DNA of 64,000 nt from assembly GCA_040183005.1 (NCBI GenBank), contig JAMPIW010000007.1:124001-188000 (forward strand), in the 5' to 3' direction. The translations under genes and the position numbers were made by a program. Shown one piece after another: positions 16,726 through 27,036 of this stretch. The stretch is from Gammaproteobacteria bacterium (GTDB taxonomy: Bacteria; Pseudomonadota; Gammaproteobacteria; Ga0077554; Ga007554). Each line of letters starts with the position of its first letter. Within the stretch, counting starts at the first letter, position 1. The notes under the pieces are model-generated. The model was not told where the DNA came from. It was given only the letters and a program-made list of their open reading frames with translations, and did not search any database.

Positions 16726-16768
16726 CTTTAACACAAACTAACCGGCATACATTATTCCCGAGGTGCAG

Positions 16769-18079
16769 ATGCAAGTTTCAGTTCAATCAAGTGAAGGTCT
16801 TGAGCGTCGTTTAACCGTTGTTGTGCCCGCAGAGCGCGTTGAGACGGCGGTGCAGGAGCGGCTGAAGTCACTGGCTCGCCGGGTTAAAGTGGATGGCTTT
16901 CGCCCCGGTAAAGTGCCCTTTAGCCTGGTGCAGCGCATGTACGGCCAGCAGGTGCGGTTCGAGGTGCAGGATGAGGTGGTCCAGTCGAGCTTCCGTGACG
17001 CCATAACGCAGCAGCAGCTGCGTCTGGCAGGTACTCCCAGGATCGAATCCAGCAGTCTGGAGCCCGATAAGGGTCTGGAATATACCGCCGTGTTCGAGAT
17101 CTATCCCGAAGTTACCCAGGTCAATCTCGATAACATCAAGATCGAGAAGCCGGCTGCCGAAGTTACAGAAGCGGATGTGACTGTCGTGCTGGGGCGCCTG
17201 CGCAAACAGGCCGCCGAGTGGGAGACCGTGGAGCGCCCCGCGCAGGATGGCGATAGGCTGGTGCTTGATTTTACGGGTACGATTGAGGGTGAACCCTTTG
17301 CCGGCAACGAAGGGAAACAGGTTCCTGTTGTGTTGGGATCGAAGACCTTTATCGCAGGTTTCGAGGACAAGCTGATCGGTGCAAAGGCCGGTGAAGAGCG
17401 GACGCTTGACCTGCAATTCCCCGAGGAATATCACGCACCTGAACTCGCCGGCAAGCCAGTGCAATTTGCCATTAAGGTGATATCCGTCTCGGAGTCCAAA
17501 CTGCCGGAGGTCGATGACGAGTTTGCCCAGGCCTACGGCATAGCCGAAGGTGGTGCGGATGCGTTACGCGCAGAGATCCGAGGCAATATGCAGCGCGAGA
17601 TGGAACAGGCCGTTAAACGCAAGGTCAAACAGCAGGTGCTCGATGGATTGCTGCAAGCCAATCCGCTGACATTGCCGCGCGCGCTGATTGACGACGAGAT
17701 CGGCCAGTTGATGCAGCAGGCAAAGGATGACTTGGCCGCGCGCGGCGCTCAGATGGCGAATATCAGCCTGCAGCCGGGGATGTTCGAGGAGCATGCGCGT
17801 CGTCGGGTCGCTCTGGGGCTGATTCTTGCGGAAATCATTCGCAAAAATGCTTTCAAAGCGCAGCCGGAAAATCTGCGTGCCGCTGTTGAGGCTGCGGCAT
17901 CCAGTTATGAGTCACCCGCAGAGATCATCAACTGGTATTACGCAGATCGCAGGCGGCTGGCAGGTGTTGAGGCGCTAGTGCTTGAGGATCAGGCGGTGGC
18001 TTGGGTGCTTCAGAATGTGGCTGTCAGTGATGTGCCAATCTCTTTTGAAGCGTTGATGCAGCCTGCTCAGCAGGGTTGA
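16769..18079 (+). CDS. tig: trigger factor
   Basis: Trigger factor is the ribosome-bound chaperone and peptidyl-prolyl isomerase that meets nascent chains at the exit tunnel. The 436-residue product has the N-terminal ribosome-binding domain with the signature GFRPGKVP, a central FKBP-type PPIase domain (GDRLVLDFTGTIEGEPFAGN), and a helical C-terminal chaperone domain. I chose the ATG at 16769 rather than a GTG 6 bp upstream; the residues then read MQVSVQSSEG as in other Tigs. It is the first gene of the tig-clpP-clpX-lon-hupB-ppiD order. Confidence 0.97.
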   Translation: MQVSVQSSEGLERRLTVVVPAERVETAVQERLKSLARRVKVDGFRPGKVPFSLVQRMYGQQVRFEVQDEVVQSSFRDAITQQQLRLAGTPRIESSSLEPDKGLEYTAVFEIYPEVTQVNLDNIKIEKPAAEVTEADVTVVLGRLRKQAAEWETVERPAQDGDRLVLDFTGTIEGEPFAGNEGKQVPVVLGSKTFIAGFEDKLIGAKAGEERTLDLQFPEEYHAPELAGKPVQFAIKVISVSESKLPEVDDEFAQAYGIAEGGADALRAEIRGNMQREMEQAVKRKVKQQVLDGLLQANPLTLPRALIDDEIGQLMQQAKDDLAARGAQMANISLQPGMFEEHARRRVALGLILAEIIRKNAFKAQPENLRAAVEAAASSYESPAEIINWYYADRRRLAGVEALVLEDQAVAWVLQNVAVSDVPISFEALMQPAQQG

Positions 18080-18128
18080 ATAGTCCCGATTGATTTTTAT
18101 CCGCGCAGATATTGTTAAAGGAAGCAGG

Positions 18129-18764
18129 ATGATGACCGATAGCATGATCAAGAATGGCGCGCTAGGCGCAACCGCACTGAACCTGGTGCCGATGGTGGTT
18201 GAACAGTCGGCGCGCGGTGAGCGTGCCTACGATATTTATTCCCGTTTGCTCAAGGAGCGGGTGATTTTCCTGGTGGGTCCGGTTGAAGACTACATGGCCA
18301 ACCTGGTTGTGGCCCAGTTGCTGTTTTTGGAGTCGGAGAATCCCGATAAGGACATTCACCTCTACATCAATTCGCCGGGCGGCTCGGTGAGTGCCGGTTT
18401 GGCGATTTATGATACGATGCAGTTCATTAAACCGGATGTCAGCACCATGTGCGTGGGTCAGGCTGCGAGCATGGGTGCTTTGTTGCTGGCGGGAGGGGCG
18501 TCGGGCAAGCGTTTTTGCCTGCCCCATACCCGGATGATGATCCATCAGCCACTGGGTGGTTTCCAGGGGCAGGCGTCGGATTTTGACATCCATGCCCGTG
18601 AAATTTTGATGGTGCGCGAGCGCCTCAATACTATCCTCGCCAAGCATACCGGGCAGCCTATGGATAAGATCCAGGTTGATACGGACCGCGATAATTTCAT
18701 GAGTGGTCAGATGGCGGTGGAGTATGGCCTCATCGATGCGGTGTTAGATAAGCGTCAGGGATAA
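18129..18764 (+). CDS. clpP: ATP-dependent Clp protease proteolytic subunit
   Basis: ClpP is the barrel-shaped serine protease that degrades proteins fed by ClpX or ClpA. The 211-residue protein contains the catalytic Ser in [11 protein letters not shown], the catalytic His in MMIHQPLGG and a conserved Asp in the following region. [16 protein letters not shown] is also typical. The start is placed at 18129 after AGCAGG; an ATG at 18132 is equally possible. It follows tig by about 50 bp and precedes clpX. Confidence 0.97.
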   Translation: MMTDSMIKNGALGATALNLVPMVVEQSARGERAYDIYSRLLKERVIFLVGPVEDYMANLVVAQLLFLESENPDKDIHLYINSPGGSVSAGLAIYDTMQFIKPDVSTMCVGQAASMGALLLAGGASGKRFCLPHTRMMIHQPLGGFQGQASDFDIHAREILMVRERLNTILAKHTGQPMDKIQVDTDRDNFMSGQMAVEYGLIDAVLDKRQG

Positions 18765-18852
18765 TGGCAGCACGCCGCGCTATAGTGGCGCGCAAATTTT
18801 TCCGCTTGCAGCGGGAAGGAATGGGACGGGTTGTATAATCTGAGGTGGCGCT

Positions 18853-20139
18853 ATGAGCGATGACAAACACGGTTTTGGCGAAGACGGAAAGAAGCTGCTT
18901 TATTGCTCTTTCTGCGGCAAAAGTCAGCACGAAGTGCGCAAACTCATTGCTGGGCCATCGGTCTTTGTGTGTGATGAATGCGTGGAATTGTGCAATGACA
19001 TCATACGCGAAGAGATGCAAGAGAAATCCGCTTCGGTAAAGGGCAGAAAGCTTCCGACGCCGCATGAAATCAAGCAGATTCTGGACGATTACGTCGTCGG
19101 TCAGACGCAAGCCAAAAAAGTGTTGGCGGTGGCCGTCTATAATCATTACAAACGTCTTAACTCCGGCCCCAAAAAGAGCGGCGACGTTGAGCTCTCCAAG
19201 AGCAATATTCTACTGATCGGGCCTACCGGTTCAGGCAAAACTCTGCTCGCCGAGACATTGGCACGGCTTCTCAACGTACCCTTTACCATCGCGGATGCCA
19301 CCACGCTCACCGAGGCGGGCTATGTCGGTGAGGATGTTGAGAACATCATCCAGAAGCTGTTGCAGAAATGCGACTACGACGTTGAAAAGGCGCAGACCGG
19401 CATTGTCTATATCGACGAGATAGACAAAATCTCGCGCAAGTCGGATAACCCTTCCATTACCCGCGACGTGTCCGGAGAGGGTGTGCAGCAGGCGTTGCTC
19501 AAGCTGATCGAAGGTACCATCGCCTCCGTGCCGCCCCAGGGTGGACGCAAGCATCCGCAGCAGGAATTTTTGCAGGTGAATACCGCCAATATCCTGTTTA
19601 TTTGCGGCGGTGCATTCTCTGGTCTGGAAAAAGTTGTGCGTGCCCGTTCAGAACAGGGTGGCATCGGTTTCTCCGCCGAGGTGAAGAGCAAGGACGACAA
19701 GAAAAGCGTTGGTGAATTACTACGCAACGTCGAGCCCGAAGACCTCATCAGGTATGGCCTGATCCCCGAGTTCGTCGGTCGGTTGCCGGTAGTCGCCACG
19801 CTTGAAGAGCTGGATGAGGAGCAATTGGTACGCATTCTCACCGAGCCAAAAAATGCGATCACCAAACAATACACCAAATTGTTTGAGATGGAAGGTTGTG
19901 AGATCGAGATTCGCGAAGACGCCCTGAGCGCGATTGCCCGCAAGGCGATGGAGCGCAAGACCGGCGCCCGTGGCCTGCGGTCGATTCTGGAGCATGCGCT
20001 GCTTGATACCATGTACGAACTGCCATCCATGGAGAATGTTGCCAAGGTGGTTGTTGATGAGGGTGTTATCAGTGGTGCGTCCGCACCGTTAATGATTTAT
20101 GAGGGTGCTGAATTTCCGCGCACCGCAACCGGGGATTAG
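18853..20139 (+). CDS. clpX: ATP-dependent Clp protease ATP-binding subunit ClpX
   Basis: ClpX unfolds substrates and threads them into ClpP. The 428-residue product has an N-terminal C4 zinc-binding domain ([18 protein letters not shown], then CDECVELC), a Walker A motif [11 protein letters not shown], a Walker B region [10 protein letters not shown], and the sensor-2 [10 protein letters not shown] stretch. The length is normal. The 88-bp gap after clpP contains a TATAAT-like box at 18834, but no well-spaced -35 accompanies it, so separate transcription is uncertain. Confidence 0.97.
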   Translation: MSDDKHGFGEDGKKLLYCSFCGKSQHEVRKLIAGPSVFVCDECVELCNDIIREEMQEKSASVKGRKLPTPHEIKQILDDYVVGQTQAKKVLAVAVYNHYKRLNSGPKKSGDVELSKSNILLIGPTGSGKTLLAETLARLLNVPFTIADATTLTEAGYVGEDVENIIQKLLQKCDYDVEKAQTGIVYIDEIDKISRKSDNPSITRDVSGEGVQQALLKLIEGTIASVPPQGGRKHPQQEFLQVNTANILFICGGAFSGLEKVVRARSEQGGIGFSAEVKSKDDKKSVGELLRNVEPEDLIRYGLIPEFVGRLPVVATLEELDEEQLVRILTEPKNAITKQYTKLFEMEGCEIEIREDALSAIARKAMERKTGARGLRSILEHALLDTMYELPSMENVAKVVVDEGVISGASAPLMIYEGAEFPRTATGD

Positions 20140-20581
20140 TAGGCTGTCGAAATAACAGCTCGCTCTGAACGATGTCATTTTTTAGGCGCGGAAATGTTTG
20201 AAAGGTCATAAAAACAGCAAAAAGACACGTTTTCTGTTCAAATCAAAATGGCCCACGGATGGGCGTGAAGTAATCAGTAATGTTCAAATCATTAGATCTT
20301 CCGGAAATTTCTGCTTTTTCTTGAAATTTTCCGCGTCAGGCCGCATGTATTGTGAAGTGCTGAGTCATCAAGCGGGTGCGCGGTTCATATTGCATACCTT
20401 TTGCATGTCCAGCTGAGGAAGCCTCTAAACAGTCAACTCACGGTTTGGTTACGCTTCACAATCAACTGTGTGTATGTTTGGCTTCTTGCGAGGTCTCTGA
20501 GTTTGCTTGGAGCTTCCACTTGTTCCATAAGCGTCGTTTATGTGCTTGTTTGGTCAGAATCCACAGTGAGGTATCCAATAG
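20140..20581. other. 442-bp intergenic region before lon
   Basis: The gap between clpX and lon is A/T-richer than its surroundings. Short frames inside it have no recognisable content. It contains the sigma-32-like promoter at 20320-20348, which leaves a leader of more than 200 nt before lon. No clear clpX terminator was found. Confidence 0.6.
20320..20348 (+). promoter_or_regulatory. sigma-32-like heat-shock promoter of lon
   Basis: CTTGAAA (20320-20326) is a perfect heat-shock -35. CCGCATGT (20341-20348) matches 7 of 8 positions of CCCCATnT. The 14-bp spacer is ideal. Transcription would start near 20356, about 225 nt before the lon start codon. lon is heat-induced in many Proteobacteria, which supports the reading. 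Confidence 0.7.
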
Positions 20582-23017
20582 ATGGAACAAAATGACAAGA
20601 CATCAGAAGTAATCACCAATCAATTGATGGTGACCCCCATTCTGCCGCTCAGGGATGTGGTGGTTTACCCTCATATGGTGATCCCTCTCTTTGTGGGGCG
20701 CGAGAAGTCTATCAAGGCGCTTGATGCGGCGATGGAGGGTAGTAAGCAGATCCTGCTTGTTGCCCAGAAGAGCGCTGCGCTTGACGATCCACAGGAAGAG
20801 GATATTTACCGTATTGGTACGCTTGCCAGCATTCTGCAGCTGCTCAAGCTGCCGGACGGCACCGTCAAGGTTCTTGTTGAAGGCACGGCGCGTGCCAACG
20901 TGCTCCATTTCATCGGTGCGCAGGATTATTTCGCCGCGCAGGTTGCCGTGTTAAACGCGACACCGCTGGAAGAGCGTGAAGTGGAAGTTCTGTCGCGCTC
21001 CTTGCTTGGCCAGTTCGATCAGTATGTGAAGCTGAATAACAAGGTGCCGCCCGAGATTCTTTCTTCGCTGGCAAGCATCGATGATCCTGGTCGTCTTGCG
21101 GATACCATCGCTGCGCATATGGCGCTCAAGATCACTGAAAAGCAGAACCTTCTTGAGCAGGTCGAGCTGCGCCCCCGCATGGAGAGCCTGATGGCTGTCC
21201 TGGAGTCGGAGATTGATTTGCTCCAGGTGGAGAAGCGCGTGCGTGGCCGCGTCAAGCGTCAGATGGAAAAGAATCAGCGCGAATATTATCTGAATGAGCA
21301 GATGAAAGCCATTCAGAAAGAGCTCGGGGAGCTGGAAGGTGAGCCCAATGAGGTCGAGGAGCTTGCACAGAAGATAGAAAAGGCCGGCATGTCTAAGGAG
21401 GCCAAAACCAAGGCCAAGGCAGAGCTCAATAAGTTGAAAATGATGTCGCCGATGTCTGCTGAGGCGACCGTGGTGCGCAACTACATTGACTGGATGGTCA
21501 ATGTGCCCTGGAAGAAACGCAGCAAACTCAAGTATGACCTGGCCTTGGCTGAACAGGTGCTTGAGGAGGATCACTATGGGCTGGATAAGGTCAAGGAGCG
21601 CATTCTTGAATACCTGGCCGTGCAGCAGCGGGTAACCAAGTCAAAAGGACCGGTGTTGTGCCTGGTGGGTCCGCCTGGTGTGGGCAAGACGTCACTAGGC
21701 CGCTCCATCGCGCGCGCCACCAATCGCAAGTTCGTGCGTATGTCGCTGGGCGGCGTGCGTGATGAAGCGGAGATCCGTGGTCATCGCCGCACCTATATTG
21801 GCTCGCTGCCAGGCAGGATCATCCAGAACCTCGCCAAGATTGAAACACGCAATCCGCTGTTCCTACTGGACGAGATCGACAAGATGTCGATGGACTTCCG
21901 TGGCGACCCCGCATCGGCGCTGCTCGAGGTGCTCGACCCGGAGCAGAATCACACCTTCAATGATCACTATCTGGAAGTGGATTATGATTTGTCCGAGGTG
22001 ATGTTCATTGCGACGGCCAACAGCCTGAATATCCCCGGACCGCTGCTGGATCGTATGGAGGTTATTCGTATCCCTGGCTATACCGAGGATGAGAAGTTGA
22101 ATATCGCCATGCGTTATCTGGTAAGCAAACAGATCAAGGCGAATGGTCTCGGCCCCGACGAAATTGTGCTGGGCGAGGCGGTGATGCGTGAGGTTGTCCG
22201 CTATTACACGCGTGAGGCGGGTGTGCGCAGCCTGGAACGTGAGATTGCCAAGATTTGCCGCAAGGTGGTTAAGGAAATACTGCTCAAGCCGACGGACAAA
22301 AAAGTGACTATCACCCCCCGCAATCTGGAGAAGTATTTGGGAGTGCGGCGCTTCCGCTTCGGGCGTGCTGAGGAAAATGATCAGGTCGGCCAGGTGACGG
22401 GACTGGCGTGGACTGAGGTGGGTGGTGAGCTGTTGACCATCGAATCCGCTATAGTGCCGGGCAAAGGCAAACTCACCATTACGGGCCAATTGGGCGAGGT
22501 TATGCAGGAGTCGGTGCAGGCCGCCATGACCGTCGTGCGCAGTCGTGCCGCGGCGCTGGGTATCGACCAGGAGTTTTATCAGAAGCATGATATCCATATC
22601 CATGTGCCGGAGGGTGCGATTCCCAAGGATGGTCCCAGCGCCGGTGTTGGCATGTGTACTGCTTTGGTGTCGGTGCTGACGGGTATTCCGGTGCGTGCCG
22701 ATGTGGCGATGACGGGTGAGATCACTTTGCGTGGGGAAGTGCTGCCCATCGGTGGACTGAAGGAGAAGTTACTTGCCGCGCACCGTGGCGGCATTCATAC
22801 TGTGCTCATCCCTGAGGAAAACCAGCGTGATCTTGCTGATATTCCGAAAAACATCAAGCAGCACCTCGATATTCGTCCAGTGAAGTGGATTGATGAGGTT
22901 TTGCAAGTGGCGTTACAGCACATGCCGGAACCGCTGGCCGCCAAGGTGGAGGCGGGGGTCGTCGCCGCAGAAGGTGCGGCGGAATCCGCGAAGGATAATC
23001 TCCAGCTTCCTCATTAG
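20582..23017 (+). CDS. lon: ATP-dependent protease Lon
   Basis: Lon is a soluble AAA+ protease that degrades damaged proteins and specific regulators. The 811-residue product has the N-terminal LON substrate-binding domain ([20 protein letters not shown]), coiled-coil middle, Walker [12 protein letters not shown], Walker [11 protein letters not shown], and a C-terminal serine protease domain. The catalytic Ser is in [11 protein letters not shown] and the dyad Lys in [14 protein letters not shown]. Length is normal (E. coli 784). A hairpin terminator follows. Confidence 0.98.
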   Translation: MEQNDKTSEVITNQLMVTPILPLRDVVVYPHMVIPLFVGREKSIKALDAAMEGSKQILLVAQKSAALDDPQEEDIYRIGTLASILQLLKLPDGTVKVLVEGTARANVLHFIGAQDYFAAQVAVLNATPLEEREVEVLSRSLLGQFDQYVKLNNKVPPEILSSLASIDDPGRLADTIAAHMALKITEKQNLLEQVELRPRMESLMAVLESEIDLLQVEKRVRGRVKRQMEKNQREYYLNEQMKAIQKELGELEGEPNEVEELAQKIEKAGMSKEAKTKAKAELNKLKMMSPMSAEATVVRNYIDWMVNVPWKKRSKLKYDLALAEQVLEEDHYGLDKVKERILEYLAVQQRVTKSKGPVLCLVGPPGVGKTSLGRSIARATNRKFVRMSLGGVRDEAEIRGHRRTYIGSLPGRIIQNLAKIETRNPLFLLDEIDKMSMDFRGDPASALLEVLDPEQNHTFNDHYLEVDYDLSEVMFIATANSLNIPGPLLDRMEVIRIPGYTEDEKLNIAMRYLVSKQIKANGLGPDEIVLGEAVMREVVRYYTREAGVRSLEREIAKICRKVVKEILLKPTDKKVTITPRNLEKYLGVRRFRFGRAEENDQVGQVTGLAWTEVGGELLTIESAIVPGKGKLTITGQLGEVMQESVQAAMTVVRSRAAALGIDQEFYQKHDIHIHVPEGAIPKDGPSAGVGMCTALVSVLTGIPVRADVAMTGEITLRGEVLPIGGLKEKLLAAHRGGIHTVLIPEENQRDLADIPKNIKQHLDIRPVKWIDEVLQVALQHMPEPLAAKVEAGVVAAEGAAESAKDNLQLPH

Positions 23018-23033
23018 CTTTGGGTAGATAACG

Positions 23034-23078
23034 ACAGGCTGGAAAACGTTGATAATGCGTTTTTCAGCCTGTTTTTTT
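23034..23078 (+). terminator. rho-independent terminator of lon
   Basis: The stem ACAGGCTGgAAAACG pairs with CGTTTTtCAGCCTGT and is followed by seven T residues, 17 bp after the lon stop. Confidence 0.88.
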
Positions 23079-23169
23079 GCGTATGAGCGGCATTGTCCCC
23101 GTGAAGTGGATAATATGCCCTTCACGGGTACGCAGTTTGGGTTTTATTTTGTGAAAGATGCTACATTGC

Positions 23170-23199
23170 TTGACATGCCTTCATGGCTGTTGGTATAAA
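23170..23199 (+). promoter_or_regulatory. sigma-70 promoter of the HU gene
   Basis: A perfect TTGACA -35 (23170-23175) and a TATAAA -10 (23194-23199) are separated by 18 bp. The start would lie about 90 bp before hupB. A strong promoter suits an abundant nucleoid protein and isolates hupB from lon, whose terminator lies upstream. Confidence 0.75.
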
Positions 23200-23297
23200 A
23201 AGCCGCTGTGTGATGTCGTGCGTTCACCATGGGTTCAGCGGTGTTGTTTGTTTCTTGTCATCATCCTATATTTCAATGAAAAAGGGAGTAAGAAAAA

Positions 23298-23570
23298 GTG
23301 AATAAATCAGAATTGATCGAGGCTATTGCCGAATCTGCCGAATTGTCCAAAGCTGCTGCCGGTCGCGCCCTCGATGGCATGATCAAAACCATTGGCAAGA
23401 GCTTGAAGAAAGGTGAAGATGTCAGCGTGCTTGGCTTTGGTTCCTTTACCGTTCGTAAGCGTGCTGCCCGTGCTGGCCGTAATCCGCAGACCGGCGCCGC
23501 GATTAAAATCAAGGCATCAAAAGTTCCTGCATTTAAAGCTGGTAAAGCGCTCAAGGATGCAGTAAAATAG
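23298..23570 (+). CDS. hupB: HU family DNA-binding protein (HU-beta)
   Basis: HU is a small nucleoid-associated protein that bends and compacts DNA as a dimer. The 90-residue protein starts [22 protein letters not shown], typical of HU-beta, and contains the DNA-binding arm region [21 protein letters not shown] with the conserved proline at the arm tip. It lies between lon and ppiD, the standard position of hupB. An AAAGGGAG ribosome-binding site is present upstream. Confidence 0.96.
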   Translation: MNKSELIEAIAESAELSKAAAGRALDGMIKTIGKSLKKGEDVSVLGFGSFTVRKRAARAGRNPQTGAAIKIKASKVPAFKAGKALKDAVK

Positions 23571-23582
23571 TCGACTTTCTCG

Positions 23583-23658
23583 GGGTGCTTAGCTCAGCTG
23601 GTAGAGCGTCGCCCTTACAAGGCGAATGTCGGGGGTTCGATCCCCTCAGCACCCACCA
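23583..23658 (+). tRNA. tRNA-Val (UAC anticodon)
   Basis: A 76-nt tRNA with acceptor stem GGGTGCT/AGCACCC, D-arm TAGCTCAGCTGGTAGAGC, anticodon loop CTTACAA (anticodon TAC), T-arm GGGTTCGATCCC and an encoded CCA end. It starts 12 bp after the hupB stop. Confidence 0.97.
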
Positions 23659-23666
23659 GAAGCTGC

Positions 23667-23743
23667 GGAGTGGTAGTTCAGTTGGTTAGAATACCTGCCT
23701 GTCACGCAGGGGGTCGCGGGTTCGAGTCCCGTCCACTCCGCCA
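23667..23743 (+). tRNA. tRNA-Asp (GUC anticodon)
   Basis: A 77-nt tRNA with acceptor stem GGAGTGG/CCACTCC, anticodon loop CTGTCAC (anticodon GTC), T-arm GGGTTCGAGTCCC and an encoded CCA end. It follows tRNA-Val by 8 bp and is surely part of the same transcript. Confidence 0.97.
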
Positions 23744-23754
23744 TAAATAAATAG

Positions 23755-23791
23755 AAAGGGCGCCTCCTGTGTATAGCAGGGCGCCCTTTTT
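23755..23791 (+). terminator. rho-independent terminator after the tRNA pair
   Basis: AAAGGGCGCC pairs with GGCGCCCTTT around a TCCTGTGTATAGCA loop, followed by a short T run, 12 bp after tRNA-Asp. It closes the hupB/tRNA transcription unit. Confidence 0.85.
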
Positions 23792-23897
23792 ACTTTCCGG
23801 CTATTGGTGATTGTTTGACGATATTATTGTTGCGCTAGCCAAGAATCGCTAGGTTTCATATCATCCTTAATTAACCCTATTCCTAAAGACCGCCACT

Positions 23898-25805
23898 ATG
23901 CTTCAATTGATTAGAGAACGTGCTCAAGGCTGGTTTGCATGGGCTATTGTACTGCTGTTGATCATTCCATTTGCCCTGTGGGGTATCAGTGAGTATTTTG
24001 ATGGGGAGGCCGAGGCCTATGTCGCCAAGGTCAATGGCAAAAACATTTCCGTGAATGAGTTTCAGCGATCATATGATCAACAACGCGCGCGTTTGCAGTC
24101 TATGCTGGGCGCAAGCTTTGACCCGTCATTACTCGACGACAAACGCATAAAGCGCGACGTGCTTGATATGCTCGTCGATGAAGAAGTGTTGGTACAGGCC
24201 GCGTCGAAGGCGGGATACCGCATCAGCAACGAACAGCTCAGTGCCGAGATTCAGCAAGTGGATAGCTTCCAGCGGGATGGGCGGTTTGATAAGGAGCTTT
24301 ACAATCAATTCATACGCGGCCAGGGCATGAGTGCCGGTGACTTTGAGGCGCGTCTGCGCCGCGTCGTGCTGATCGACCAATTCCGCAACGGTATTATGAA
24401 TACCGCTGTGATAACAACACGTGAAGTGGGAAATATCGCCCGTCTGCGCGAGCAGCAGCGTGATATCGGATATTTCACGTTGCCGGTGGCGACGTTTATG
24501 GCGGAAGCGGTGGTGGGTGATGCGGAGGTGCGTCAATACTACGAAAAAAATCGTGAGCGTTTTAGTGTGCCCGAGCAGGTGAGTGTCGAATACCTTGAGC
24601 TTTCCGCAGATGATCTCGCGCAGCGGGTGCCAGTGGATGAGCAGGCCCTGCGCAAGTTTTATGATGAAAAAAGCGCCGAGCTGGCCATGGAAGAGCAGCG
24701 TAAGGCGGGTCATATCTTAATTCAGGTTGATAAATCGGCGGATGACAAGACCGTCGCGGCGGCGCGCGCCAAGGCCGAAAAAATTCTGACTCAGGTGCGC
24801 GCCGGTGAGTCCTTTGAAAAGCTTGCAAAGCAGTCTTCCGAAGATCCGGGGTCGGCCAGTAATGGTGGGGATTTGGGATATTTTGGCCGGGGCGTAATGG
24901 ACAAAGCGTTCGAGCAAGCGGCGTTTGCGCTGAAAATGGGGCAGGTCAGCGATCTGGTGAGGAGCGATTTCGGCTTTCATATCATCAAACTTACCGATAT
25001 CAAGTCAGCACATACCCAGACTTTTGAAGAGGCGCGCGCAAAAATCGAACAGGATTACCGGCGGCACAAGGCGGAAGAGCAGTTTTTTGAACAGTCCGAA
25101 CTGCTGACCAATGCAGCTTATGAAAATCCCGATTCGCTGGCTCCAGTGGCAAAGGCGGTTGGCCTTGCCATAAAGACCAGCGGTTTATTTACGCGTGACG
25201 GTGGAGACGGTGTCGCCAGTGATCCCAAGATCAGGGCTGCGGCGTTCAGCGAGGATGTGCTGCGCGGCAACAACGGCGAGCCGGTTGAGATCGGCAACAA
25301 TAAGTTGGTGGTGTTGCGGATCAAGGAACATAAGCCTGCTGTAGTGCGTCCTCTTGAAGAAGTGCGTGATCAGGTCGTTGCAAAGCTGCGTACCCAGGCG
25401 GCACGGGATAAGACCAAGTCAACGGGCGAGGCCGCACTTGCCCGGCTGAAGAAGGGTGAAGACCCTGCGGCCTTGGCTAGGGAATATCATGCGGAGTGGA
25501 GGCAGGCTGGGTATCTGAAGCGTGAAGACCGCTCAATTGATCCGGCGATTATCAATGCCTCATTCAGGCTTGCAAAGCCTGCTGCTAACACCTCGTCTTA
25601 TGGCGGTGTGGTGCTTCCCTCGGGCGATTATGCCGTGGTGGGGGTGTCCGTAGTGCGCGATGGCGATCCGGCGGCGATAAACAATGCAGCGCGTGATGCC
25701 ATGAAACAGGCGGGGGTGCGCTCCTTTGGCGAGGGTGAGTTCAAAGCATTTATAGATGGGCTGAAAAAAGACTCAAAGATTGAGTTGAAGGCTGAAAATA
25801 TTTGA
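23898..25805 (+). CDS. ppiD: periplasmic folding chaperone PpiD (SurA-N/PpiC-type)
   Basis: PpiD is an inner-membrane-anchored periplasmic chaperone near the Sec translocon. The 635-residue product has one transmembrane segment at residues 14-33 (WFAWAIVLLLIIPFALWGI), a SurA_N-like chaperone region, one parvulin domain around 270-370 (AGHILIQVD, SSEDPGSASNGGDLGYFGRG) and a long C-terminal helical region. Length is normal (E. coli 623). Known PpiD proteins have weak or no isomerase activity. It lies after hupB and the tRNA pair, the usual order, and is closed by a hairpin terminator. Confidence 0.96.
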   Translation: MLQLIRERAQGWFAWAIVLLLIIPFALWGISEYFDGEAEAYVAKVNGKNISVNEFQRSYDQQRARLQSMLGASFDPSLLDDKRIKRDVLDMLVDEEVLVQAASKAGYRISNEQLSAEIQQVDSFQRDGRFDKELYNQFIRGQGMSAGDFEARLRRVVLIDQFRNGIMNTAVITTREVGNIARLREQQRDIGYFTLPVATFMAEAVVGDAEVRQYYEKNRERFSVPEQVSVEYLELSADDLAQRVPVDEQALRKFYDEKSAELAMEEQRKAGHILIQVDKSADDKTVAAARAKAEKILTQVRAGESFEKLAKQSSEDPGSASNGGDLGYFGRGVMDKAFEQAAFALKMGQVSDLVRSDFGFHIIKLTDIKSAHTQTFEEARAKIEQDYRRHKAEEQFFEQSELLTNAAYENPDSLAPVAKAVGLAIKTSGLFTRDGGDGVASDPKIRAAAFSEDVLRGNNGEPVEIGNNKLVVLRIKEHKPAVVRPLEEVRDQVVAKLRTQAARDKTKSTGEAALARLKKGEDPAALAREYHAEWRQAGYLKREDRSIDPAIINASFRLAKPAANTSSYGGVVLPSGDYAVVGVSVVRDGDPAAINNAARDAMKQAGVRSFGEGEFKAFIDGLKKDSKIELKAENI

Positions 25806-25818
25806 TGGGTGCTTGTTG

Positions 25819-25856
25819 ATGCGGGCGTGGGGGTAAGCCTCATGCCCGCATTTTCT
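25819..25856 (+). terminator. probable terminator of ppiD
   Basis: ATGCGGGCGTG pairs with CATGCCCGCAT (with one mismatch) around GGGGTAAGCCT and is followed by TTTTCTATTT, 13 bp after the ppiD stop. Confidence 0.7.
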
Positions 25857-25857
25857 A

Positions 25858-25934
25858 TTTCAAAGCGCCAGAAATTATGCAGGGTGCGTAAGACGCACCC
25901 TACGATTCCACTATTGATTTAGAATGGAATAAGC
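25858..25934. repeat. GGTGCGT/ACGCACC hairpin repeat, copy 1
   Basis: A 77-bp element between the convergent ppiD and fabI genes contains the hairpin GGGTGCGTAAGACGCACCC. Its flanks (TTTCAAAGCGCCA on one side, CTACGATTCCACTATTG and AGAATGGAATAAGC on the other) match the inverted copy at 49185-49260 with about 10 differences. Confidence 0.85.
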
Positions 25935-26008
25935 ATCCAGGTCAGGGAGCCTTTCTTTCTGTCAAATTCATCGGGCGGTTTAGTGCCAAATACCCGCACG
26001 GCTTCGCC

Positions 26009-26794
26009 CTAAGACAACCCGCCCATCGCGATGGTGTTGAATCCTCCATCGACATAGGTGATCTCTCCAGTGATGCCAGAGGCTAGATCGGAGCAGAGGA
26101 AGGCGGCGGTATTGCCGACCTCATCAATGGTGACGTTACGCCGCATGGGTGCGTTCTTTTCCACGTGATCCAGTAGTTTTCTGAAGTCCGCGATTCCGGC
26201 GGCGGCCAGCGTTTTGATGGGTCCGGCGGATATGGCGTTCACCCGGATGCCGTCAGGACCCAGGGTCTGGGCCATGTAACGCACGTTGGCCTCCAGGCTG
26301 GCTTTGGCCAGGCCCATGACGTTGTAGTTGGGCATGGTGCGTTCCGCGCCAAGATAGCTGAGGGTGAGTAGTGCGCCGTTGCGTCCTTCCATCATGTTGC
26401 GGCCAGCCTTGGCCAGCGCAGCAAAGCTGTAAGAACTGATTTCGTGGGCGATGCGGAAGCCCTCACGGGTTACGCTATCCAGATAGGAGCCTTCCAACTG
26501 TTCGCGCGGGGCGTAGGCGACAGAGTGGACAATGATGTCCAGGTGGTCCCAGAAATTATCCAGGTGTTGAAATGCCGCTTCGATCTGTTCATCGCTGCCC
26601 ACATCGCAGGGCATAGTGATCTCTGACCCGCATTGGGCAGCCATATCCTCGACACGTTCACGGAGCTTCTCGTTCTGGTACGTGAATGCCAGCTCTGCTC
26701 CTTCGCGCTGCATGGCCTTGGCGATACCCCAGGCGATAGAGCGTGTGCTTGCCAATCCAACAATGAGCGCGCGTTTACCTGTTAAAAATCCCAT
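26009..26794 (-). CDS. fabI: enoyl-[acyl-carrier-protein] reductase (NADH) FabI
   Basis: FabI reduces trans-2-enoyl-ACP in each round of fatty-acid elongation. The 261-residue SDR protein has the FabI-type cofactor motif [13 protein letters not shown], the catalytic region [28 protein letters not shown] (the Tyr-x6-Lys signature of FabI in YNVMGLAK), and the C-terminal [14 protein letters not shown]. Length is normal. It is convergent with ppiD and divergent from the ABC importer genes. FabI is the triclosan target. Confidence 0.97.
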   Translation of the reverse strand: MGFLTGKRALIVGLASTRSIAWGIAKAMQREGAELAFTYQNEKLRERVEDMAAQCGSEITMPCDVGSDEQIEAAFQHLDNFWDHLDIIVHSVAYAPREQLEGSYLDSVTREGFRIAHEISSYSFAALAKAGRNMMEGRNGALLTLSYLGAERTMPNYNVMGLAKASLEANVRYMAQTLGPDGIRVNAISAGPIKTLAAAGIADFRKLLDHVEKNAPMRRNVTIDEVGNTAAFLCSDLASGITGEITYVDGGFNTIAMGGLS

Positions 26795-26915
26795 GTTTCT
26801 GCCCTTTTCATAGAGTGCCGAGTGATAATCAGGCTATAGTTTACCGTAATGTAAAAAAAGCTACACTATTCCGTGATGACTCTGGAGTGAGGCGCTGTCT
26901 ATCAAGAGGCGCAAG

Positions 26916-26946
26916 TTGTCAAAGCGTTGTGGATAGTGGTTATAAT
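26916..26946 (+). promoter_or_regulatory. possible sigma-70 promoter of the ABC importer operon
   Basis: TTGTCA (26916-26921) and a perfect TATAAT (26941-26946) are separated by 19 bp, slightly long. It lies about 90 bp before the chosen start of the substrate-binding lipoprotein. Confidence 0.5.
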
Positions 26947-27036
26947 CCGGGCATGTATTGCAGCGCAGATAGATATGGATATGAACGACAGCAGTGCAAT
27001 CGGATATCTGTCAACCGTGGAATTTCAGGTGCAGGC

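Noticed and set aside
18806-18839. Separate clpX promoter (TTGCAG and TATAAT)
   Set aside because: The spacer is 22 bp, too long for a sigma-70 promoter, so it was not annotated.
20198-20612. Short plus-strand frames between clpX and lon
   Set aside because: No ribosome-binding site or motif, and the region fits a leader with a heat-shock promoter.
26815-27036. Longer start for the substrate-binding protein
   Set aside because: It would put the lipoprotein signal 74 residues inside the protein and would cover the predicted promoter.
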